From contig DKFH01000138.1 of assembly GCA_002452315.1 (NCBI GenBank), positions 1 through 10,458 of the forward strand: a stretch of 10,458 bases of DNA, read 5' to 3'. This stretch comes from Anaerolineaceae bacterium UBA6801 (GTDB lineage: Bacteria > Chloroflexota > Anaerolineae > Anaerolineales > Anaerolineaceae). Every line of letters begins with the position of its first letter. Position 1 is the stretch's first letter. A program made the position numbers and the translations under genes. Of this stretch, positions 6,864 through 10,458 are shown in pieces. The notes beneath the pieces are model-generated. The model saw only the letters and a program-made list of their open reading frames with translations, ran no database searches and was not told the origin of the DNA.

Positions 6864-7036
6864 GGTTATAGGTAATAGGTATCAGGTAATAGGTATCAGG
6901 TAATAGGTGTTAGGCAAGTGATTTTGGTTAAAGTACGGGGTGATAGTTTTTCTACCGCACTACGCTACAACACTGCACAAATTCCTAATTCCAAATTCCT
7001 AATTCCTAATCCCAAATTCCTAATCCCTAATCCCTA
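6864..7036 (-). repeat. Heptad-armed intergenic element, copy 2 (inverted relative to copy 1)
   Basis: It fills the whole spacer between the convergent protease and photolyase genes. The plus strand reads an AGGTAAT/AGGTATC heptamer arm (about 6864-6911), then a core to 6972. A second arm (6973-7036) consists of TGTGCAG in reverse complement followed by eight 7-mers such as ATTCCTA, ATTCCAA, ATCCCAA and ATCCCTA. Bases 6884-6952 are the reverse complement of 1870-1938 with one mismatch. The core contains 20 nt (6953-6972) where copy 1 has 7 (1863-1869). The repeat begins two bases after the protease stop and its last bases supply the photolyase TAG stop. It may act as a bidirectional transcript end, but no classical U-tract hairpin is evident. 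Confidence 0.9.
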
Positions 7037-8428
7037 GTTTCTCTTTTTATACGCCTCCAGGGTGCGCTGGCGGGCAAAGGCGTGGTCGACGATGCGCTGG
7101 GGGTAGTCGCTGCCCAGGCGGAAGCCGAATTGGTCGGTTTGTTCCGGTTTAAGCTTCCAGGGTTCGTGCCGGAAGGGCGTGGGCAGGTGCCGCAGCTCTG
7201 GCACCCAACGGGCGATAAAGTCCCCCTGGGGGTCAAATTTAAGTCCCTGGGTGATGGGGTTGAAGATGCGGAAATAAGGGGCCGCATCGGTGCCGGTGCC
7301 CGCGGTCCACTGCCAGCCGCCGTTATTGGCGGCGGGGTCGCCGTCGACCAGGTTGTGCATAAACCAGGCTTCGCCCTCCTGCCAGTTGATCAGCAGGTCT
7401 TTGGTCAGAAAGGAAGCGGCAATCATCCGGCCGCGGTTGTGCATCCAGCCGGTTGCAATCAGCTGGCGCATACAGGCATCCACCACGGGATAACCCGTTT
7501 GCCCGTTTTGCCAGGCCGCCAGGTCTTCCGGTGCATGGCGCCAGGGGATGTGCTGGTAATCCTCACGAAAGGGGCGTTTGAGCACATGGGGGAAGTGATA
7601 CAGGATGGCGGTATAGAATTCACGCCAGACCAATTCGTTGATCCAGGTTTGGACCTCGGCCCGGTCGGCATCCGTTTGTGTCCTCAGGCGGGCGATATGG
7701 GCATGGGCAAGGGCCTCACGGGCGGAGATCAACCCGAAGCGCAGGTAGGGGGAGAGACGCGAGGTGCCGTCCAGGTCAAGGCGGTTACGCTGACTGTTGT
7801 ACTGCCGGATGGCTTGATCAGTGAAGGCTGTTAAACGACCTAAAGCCGCCTTGGGGGTGGCTGGAAAACCGTCTGGGGATGCCGCCGTTGGGAGACTGAT
7901 GGACTCTAACCCGGGGGGCAGCGGTGGGAGGTACCCTGGTGAGGGCAGGCAGTCCGCCGGGGTGGGCAGGGGGTGCCCTAACCAACTATTCTTGTACGGT
8001 GTGTAGACGATATAGGGGTCGCCATCCGCTTTGAGGATCGACTCAGGATGCTGAAAGACCACGCCGGGGTAGCGTTTGAGGTCCATCATTTCCGCTACGG
8101 CAGCATCGCGCTGGCGTGCGAAGGGGCTGAAGTCCTCCTGGGCGAAGATGCTCAAGGTGCCCACCTCTGCGGTCAGGGCTTGCAGGGCGGGCAGGGCAGG
8201 CCCCTGGCGGACGATTAACCGGCTGCCCAGTGCTTTGAGCTGGCGATCAAGCTCAGCCAGGGCGGAGAGCAGAAACGCGCGCCGTTTGGGGGCGGCTTGT
8301 GCCATCAGCTCGGGTTCGATGATAAACAGGGGGATGAGCTGATCGGCGCCCTGCAAGGCTGAGAACAGGGCTTGGTTGTCGTGCAGGCGAAGATCGCGCC
8401 GGATCCACCAGATATGGGTGTGCGGCAT
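7034..8428 (-). CDS. phr: Deoxyribodipyrimidine photolyase, class I CPD type
   Basis: A blue-light, FAD-dependent enzyme that splits cyclobutane pyrimidine dimers in UV-damaged DNA. At 464 residues it is full length. The N-terminal Rossmann-like antenna domain (from HIWWIRRDLRLHDN) occupies about 1-130, and the C-terminal half is the FAD domain. FAD-site motifs are TSRLSPYLRFG (222-232) and INELVWREFY (263-272, Trp268 at the dimer-contact position). TGYPVVDACMRQL (311-323), WMHNRGRMIAASFL (328-341) and NNGGWQWTAGTGTDAAPYF (368-386) follow. The electron-transfer tryptophans align as Trp306, Trp349 and Trp372, and Asn368 matches the flavin-N5 Asn of E. coli PhrB, so an active CPD photolyase is expected rather than a cryptochrome. 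The ATG at 8428 has AAAGGAGG upstream. The cofactor of the antenna domain cannot be read from sequence alone. It converges on the protease gene. Confidence 0.95.
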   Translation of the reverse strand: MPHTHIWWIRRDLRLHDNQALFSALQGADQLIPLFIIEPELMAQAAPKRRAFLLSALAELDRQLKALGSRLIVRQGPALPALQALTAEVGTLSIFAQEDFSPFARQRDAAVAEMMDLKRYPGVVFQHPESILKADGDPYIVYTPYKNSWLGHPLPTPADCLPSPGYLPPLPPGLESISLPTAASPDGFPATPKAALGRLTAFTDQAIRQYNSQRNRLDLDGTSRLSPYLRFGLISAREALAHAHIARLRTQTDADRAEVQTWINELVWREFYTAILYHFPHVLKRPFREDYQHIPWRHAPEDLAAWQNGQTGYPVVDACMRQLIATGWMHNRGRMIAASFLTKDLLINWQEGEAWFMHNLVDGDPAANNGGWQWTAGTGTDAAPYFRIFNPITQGLKFDPQGDFIARWVPELRHLPTPFRHEPWKLKPEQTDQFGFRLGSDYPQRIVDHAFARQRTLEAYKKRN

Positions 8429-8441
8429 AGTGCCTCCTTTG

Positions 8442-8455
8442 GGTTAATTATAACC
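8442..8455 (-). promoter_or_regulatory. -10 element within an inverted repeat, photolyase gene
   Basis: On the minus strand TATAAT (8447-8452) lies within GGTTATAATTAACC, an inverted repeat with 5-bp arms and a 4-nt centre. The -35 region is not recognisable. Initiation near 8440 gives a leader just long enough for the AAAGGAGG site at about 8434-8441, so spacing is tight and an alternative upstream promoter (8704-8732) should be considered. The symmetric arms around the -10 could serve as an operator. Confidence 0.4.
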
Positions 8456-8520
8456 AAGGTAGATGAATAGCCAGGGGAGCAAGCCGAAAAATATCAATGG
8501 GGGCAGGTGGTATTAACCAC

Positions 8521-8553
8521 AAAGCCGCCCGGCAAGCGGGCGGCTTTCTTTTT
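8521..8553. terminator. Strong intrinsic terminator hairpin
   Basis: A perfect 11-bp stem, AAAGCCGCCCG (8521-8531) and CGGGCGGCTTT (8537-8547), has a 5-nt loop and on the plus strand runs into TTTCTTTTT (8545-8553). The U-tract is best for plus-strand transcription, yet no plus-strand gene lies upstream before the photolyase region. On the minus strand the stem is followed by TTTGTGGTT, a weaker tail that could end or attenuate a transcript coming from the promoter at 8704-8732. Confidence 0.85.
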
Positions 8554-8554
8554 G

Positions 8555-8601
8555 GGCTGTAGCACCCTTATCGAAGACTATCGAGGAGGGGTGCTACAGC
8601 C
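8555..8601. repeat. 13-bp inverted repeat overlapping the end of the 19-codon ORF
   Basis: GGCTGTAGCACCC (8555-8567) and GGGTGCTACAGCC (8589-8601) are perfect reverse complements with a 21-nt loop, which has a further TCGA/TCGA match inside. On the minus strand the right-hand arm is within the 19-codon ORF and the stop codon lies at the edge of the loop, so a translating ribosome would open the stem. A transposon-end or MITE origin is the alternative. Confidence 0.8.
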
Positions 8602-8627
8602 GTTGTTAAGTGACTACTGTCTATCAT
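8568..8627 (-). CDS. Candidate 19-aa small ORF with consensus ribosome binding site
   Basis: An ATG at 8627 is preceded by AGGAGGT with an 8-nt gap and encodes 19 residues, beginning MIDSSHLTTA and ending LLDSLR, then TAA. The ribosome binding site is among the best in the window and sits about 70 nt downstream of a consensus-spaced promoter, which is why it is listed despite its size. The peptide is not notably hydrophobic, so a classic type I toxin is unlikely. Possible roles are a leader peptide governing the overlapping 13-bp hairpin, or the truncated start of a lost gene. No homologue is recognised. Confidence 0.35.
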   Translation of the reverse strand: MIDSSHLTTAVAPLLDSLR

Positions 8628-8703
8628 TGTACACCACCTCCTCTTTAGTGGGATTGCACGGTCTCAACAACAAGGTTCAGTCCATCTCATTGTTGATAAG
8701 GCT

Positions 8704-8732
8704 AGTATCACACAATCCCATCGGTTTGTCAA
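8704..8732 (-). promoter_or_regulatory. Sigma-70 promoter on the minus strand
   Basis: TTGACA (8727-8732) is a perfect -35, separated by exactly 17 bp from GATACT (8704-8709, four of six matches to TATAAT). It points toward the small ORF, the hairpins and the photolyase. The spacer also holds one arm of an 8-bp inverted repeat, CAATCCCA (8713-8720) with TGGGATTG (8649-8656). Confidence 0.6.
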
Positions 8733-8874
8733 TAAAGCTGTACAGGGTGTTGAGTAATGGTGCAGACCTGACAGATGACCGGTGCGATTAATTTACAACC
8801 CTTAGATTTCCAGCGATTACCGTAAGAACATTGTTTTTATATACTTTGCCAAAGAAATGGATGTTCCATAAAAC
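8733..8874. other. Non-coding spacer, no recognisable feature
   Basis: This part of the 538-bp gap between the photolyase and the aldo/keto reductase holds no ORF with a ribosome binding site, no hairpin of note and no RNA signature. AGACCTGACAG at 8765-8775 recalls half of an AGACCTGACAGGT-type dispersed palindrome that I associate with Chloroflexota-like genomes, but the second half is absent here. Confidence 0.5.
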
Positions 8875-8902
8875 GTAGGGGCGACTCATGAGTCGCCCCT
8901 AC
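8875..8902. repeat. Perfect 28-bp palindrome, REP/MITE-like
   Basis: GTAGGGGCGACTCA is followed directly by its reverse complement TGAGTCGCCCCTAC with no loop, giving a 28-bp perfect palindrome about 20 bp upstream of the aldo/keto reductase -10. GTAGGGGCG...CGCCCCTAC palindromes with variable centres are common dispersed repeats in many environmental bacterial genomes, from general knowledge. No U-tract follows, so it is more likely a dispersed repeat than a terminator. Confidence 0.9.
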
Positions 8903-8922
8903 TCGGATGGGGTTCTTGATTC

Positions 8923-8931
8923 TGGTATAAT
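8923..8931 (+). promoter_or_regulatory. Extended -10 promoter of the aldo/keto reductase gene
   Basis: TGGTATAAT is a consensus extended -10 ending 35 bases before the ATG at 8967; no -35 is recognisable. The leader would be about 29 nt and contains GAAAGG (8956-8961) as ribosome binding site. Confidence 0.6.
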
Positions 8932-8966
8932 CAAAATCGCGGTTTATTAGAAATAGAAAGGCAACC

Positions 8967-10121
8967 ATGCAATATCGAAAATTTGGTTCGTTGGATTGGC
9001 AGGTTTCCGCTTTGGGGTTTGGCGCCATGCGCTTACCAACCCTGGATGGCGACAGCGGTAAAATCAACGAACCGGAAGCCACGGCGATGATCCACCGGGC
9101 GATTAACGGTGGTGTGAATTACGTGGACACCGCCTGGGGTTATCACCAGGAACAAAGCGAGCGCTTTTTAAGCCGGGCGCTCAAAGACGGTTATCGGGAA
9201 AAGGTTTATTTAGCCACCAAGATGCCCTCCTGGCTGGTGAAGGAGGAAGCGGATTTTGACCGCTACCTGGAAGCGCAGCTCGAACGGCTGGACGTGGATC
9301 ATATTGATGTGTACTTGCTGCATTCTATGAACGCGCGCCACTGGAAGAACTATCAAGCGCTGGATGTCTTCACCTGGGCAGAGAAGCGCATGGCTGAAGG
9401 ATTATTTCACCAGCTTGGGTTTTCATTTCACGATGAGTACCCGGTCTTTGAACAAATTGTGACGGGATATGATAACTGGGCGATGGCACAAATCCAATAC
9501 AATTATATTGATATTGAGCACCAGGCGGGTTTGAAGGGATTAAAACTGGCGGCTGATCGTGGGTTGGCGGTGGTGGTAATGGAACCGCTGCGCGGCGGGA
9601 AAATTGCGAAGAATCCCCCGCCGGACCCGGTGGCTGAGACCTGGGCAAAGAGTGAACGCGGCTGGTCCCCGGTGGCCTGGGCGCTCAATTGGCTGTGGGA
9701 TCAACCCGAGGTGGCGACGGTGTTGAGCGGCATGAGCGCGATGGAACATGTGGAAGAGAATCTCGCGCTTGCCGCTGAGTCTTCTATTGGGAAGTTGACC
9801 GCTGCGGATCGTGCGCTGGTCAACGAGGCGCGATCAGCATATGCCTCACTTGAACCGATTCCCTGCACACAGTGTGAGTACTGCCTGCCCTGCCCGAGCG
9901 ATGTTGCCATTCCGCGTATTTTTGGCGTCTATAACGAGGCAGCATCCTTTGACGCCTGGGGGCATGGGCGCTGGGCATACAATAACATCAAAGTTGAAGA
10001 ACGGGCAGATAACTGCACCGAGTGCGGTGAATGTGAAGCGGTATGCCCGCAAAACATCCAAATTATCGATTGGCTGGCCACGGTCCATAAAACATTGGCT
10101 CAAGCTGAATCTGAAGTTTAA
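8967..10121 (+). CDS. Aldo/keto reductase with C-terminal double [4Fe-4S] ferredoxin-like domain
   Basis: An oxidoreductase of the COG1453 type, 384 residues. The N-terminal TIM-barrel has the AKR catalytic tetrad: Asp54 and Tyr59 (YVDTAWGYH), Lys85 (LATKMP) and His119 (LLHSMN). The C-terminal segment has two cysteine clusters, CTQCEYCLPCP (Cys300, 303, 306, 309) and CTECGECEAVCP (Cys350, 353, 356, 360), as in 4Fe-4S dicluster domains. Family members are usually annotated as ferredoxin-linked aldo/keto reductases of unknown substrate; the clusters suggest electron exchange with ferredoxin, typical of anaerobes. The AKR nucleotide site is expected from the fold but cannot be confirmed by eye. 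It has its own promoter and a terminator 32 bases after the stop, so it is probably transcribed alone. The substrate is not predictable from the context. Confidence 0.92.
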   Translation: MQYRKFGSLDWQVSALGFGAMRLPTLDGDSGKINEPEATAMIHRAINGGVNYVDTAWGYHQEQSERFLSRALKDGYREKVYLATKMPSWLVKEEADFDRYLEAQLERLDVDHIDVYLLHSMNARHWKNYQALDVFTWAEKRMAEGLFHQLGFSFHDEYPVFEQIVTGYDNWAMAQIQYNYIDIEHQAGLKGLKLAADRGLAVVVMEPLRGGKIAKNPPPDPVAETWAKSERGWSPVAWALNWLWDQPEVATVLSGMSAMEHVEENLALAAESSIGKLTAADRALVNEARSAYASLEPIPCTQCEYCLPCPSDVAIPRIFGVYNEAASFDAWGHGRWAYNNIKVEERADNCTECGECEAVCPQNIQIIDWLATVHKTLAQAESEV

Positions 10122-10152
10122 TTGACCTTACACAGCGCTGAGTGCGGGTTCT

Positions 10153-10193
10153 CAACCCCCATGGATAGGTAAGTAGTGGGGTTGTTTTCTTTC
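10153..10193 (+). terminator. Intrinsic terminator after the aldo/keto reductase gene
   Basis: CAACCCC (10153-10159) pairs with GGGGTTG (10178-10184) across an 18-nt loop, followed at once by TTTTCTTTCT. The stem is short but GC-rich and is correctly placed 32 bases past the stop codon. Confidence 0.7.
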
Positions 10194-10215
10194 TGAGCAG
10201 AAAATTTTGATCGCC

Positions 10216-10229
10216 AGCCTAATTAGGCT
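10216..10229. promoter_or_regulatory. 14-bp palindrome upstream of the DUF2085 gene
   Basis: AGCCTAATTAGGCT is a perfect 14-bp palindrome 24-50 bases upstream of the candidate starts of the last gene, in the only stretch available for its promoter. It may be an operator or a leader hairpin. Neither role is proven, and no clear -10/-35 pair is visible around it. Confidence 0.45.
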
Positions 10230-10265
10230 AACCCGCTGCTGGAGAACCCTTAAATGGAGCCGAAC

Positions 10266-10458
10266 ATGGAAAACCCAACCAAACTAGAGCGGAAAAGCAG
10301 CGCCTGGCGCTGGATTTTGATTGCTGTGGCTGTTGCACTGACGCTTGCCTGGCTTGCCCTGACTCCCTCTGGCTTGCTGGGTAAGGCGGATGCTGTGGGG
10401 TACGCCGTCTGCCACCAGATTGATGTTCGGTCATTTCATATTCATGCAAGACCGTTCC
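10266..10458 (+). CDS. DUF2085 family membrane protein, N-terminal fragment cut by right edge
   Basis: The open frame runs from ATG 10266 off the window, giving 64 residues. A short basic N-terminus (MENPTKLERKSSAWRW) precedes a membrane segment (about 17-35, ILIAVAVALTLAWLALT). The family sequence AVGYAVCHQIDVRSFHIHAR (about 43-62) follows. The CHQI..RSF motif is the hallmark of DUF2085, small multi-pass membrane proteins whose next motif (PLCARCTG type) would lie just past the edge. Function is unknown. An in-frame ATG at 10254 also has a GGAG site nine bases upstream, but the 10266 start has GGAG six bases upstream, so both are possible. It lies after the reductase terminator and is likely a separate unit. 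Confidence 0.75.
   Translation, partial: MENPTKLERKSSAWRWILIAVAVALTLAWLALTPSGLLGKADAVGYAVCHQIDVRSFHIHARPF

Larger units (their letters stand above)
8517..8697 (-). ncRNA. Candidate short transcript or photolyase leader
   Basis: Predicted from signals only. A sigma-70 promoter (8704-8732) would start RNA near 8697. The RNA would begin with a stem, TCAACAA (8696-8690) with TTGTTGA (8670-8664). It then carries a strong ribosome binding site and a 19-codon ORF, and a 13-bp stem. It ends at the hairpin terminator at 8521-8547, total about 180 nt. If that terminator is leaky on this strand, the RNA is a leader to the photolyase 90 bases further on. It does not match tmRNA, RNase P, SRP or 6S RNA as far as I can tell. 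It could also be debris of a small mobile element. Confidence 0.35.

Noticed and set aside
8507..8791. A 94-codon plus-strand open frame between the photolyase and the aldo/keto reductase
   Set aside because: It begins before and runs through the GC hairpin terminator and the 13-bp inverted repeat and has no domain pattern. The frame is a by-product of the structures.
8429..8966. Known structural RNA (tRNA, tmRNA, RNase P, SRP, 6S)
   Set aside because: No cloverleaf, CCA end, or hallmark motifs could be found by eye; the hairpins are better read as terminator and leader elements.
10228..10449. A 73-codon minus-strand open frame at the right edge
   Set aside because: It is antisense to the DUF2085 fragment, which has a membrane segment and the CHQI..RSF motif; the minus-strand translation is low-complexity Gln, Ser, Pro and Arg.
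1..10458. A defence island, toxin-antitoxin module, prophage or biosynthetic cluster
   Set aside because: All large genes have ordinary metabolic, repair or protease assignments. No nuclease, methylase, integrase, transposase or synthase core is present.

Overview
This window reads like a piece of a Chloroflexota chromosome, probably class Anaerolineae. The signs are a mevalonate-type GHMP decarboxylase, a secreted multidomain subtilisin, a DUF4282 membrane protein, an aldo/keto reductase with a ferredoxin-like tail, a DUF2085 protein, and intergenic spacers filled with 7-bp tandem repeats. The taxon is inferred from gene content; no rRNA or marker gene is present. I see no CRISPR array, prophage, integrase, intact transposase, tRNA or rRNA.

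Layout. Bases 1-3743 hold four minus-strand genes: a site-2 protease (rseP type, cut by the left edge), a diphospho-/phosphomevalonate decarboxylase, a small DUF4282 protein and a UbiD-family decarboxylase. Each has its own promoter-like sequence, so this is a co-oriented cluster rather than a tight operon. From 3892 to 6861 a large exported serine protease is divergent from ubiD. A minus-strand DNA photolyase (7034-8428) converges on it. The spacer 8429-8966 has no full-size gene. It holds a photolyase promoter, a strong hairpin terminator, a candidate minus-strand short transcript with a 19-codon ORF, and a perfect 28-bp palindrome. An aldo/keto reductase (8967-10121, plus) with its own promoter and terminator follows, then the start of a DUF2085 membrane protein cut by the right edge.

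How the genes fit together. The mevalonate decarboxylase and the UbiD-family protein may both concern isoprenoid precursors. The UbiD protein resembles the compact archaeal lineage that includes anhydromevalonate-phosphate decarboxylase. The mevalonate decarboxylase lacks the lysine of the usual IKYWGK motif, as expected if it acts on the monophosphate. The remaining genes are housekeeping or accessory functions: envelope proteolysis, extracellular proteolysis, light-driven DNA repair and a redox enzyme.

The most distinctive non-coding feature is a pair of inverted copies of one intergenic element (about 1778-1960 and 6864-7036). In each copy two arms of heptanucleotide repeats flank a shared core; a 69-nt block spanning core and arm is identical at 68 positions. 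The second most distinctive is the promoter, sORF and hairpin region upstream of the photolyase.
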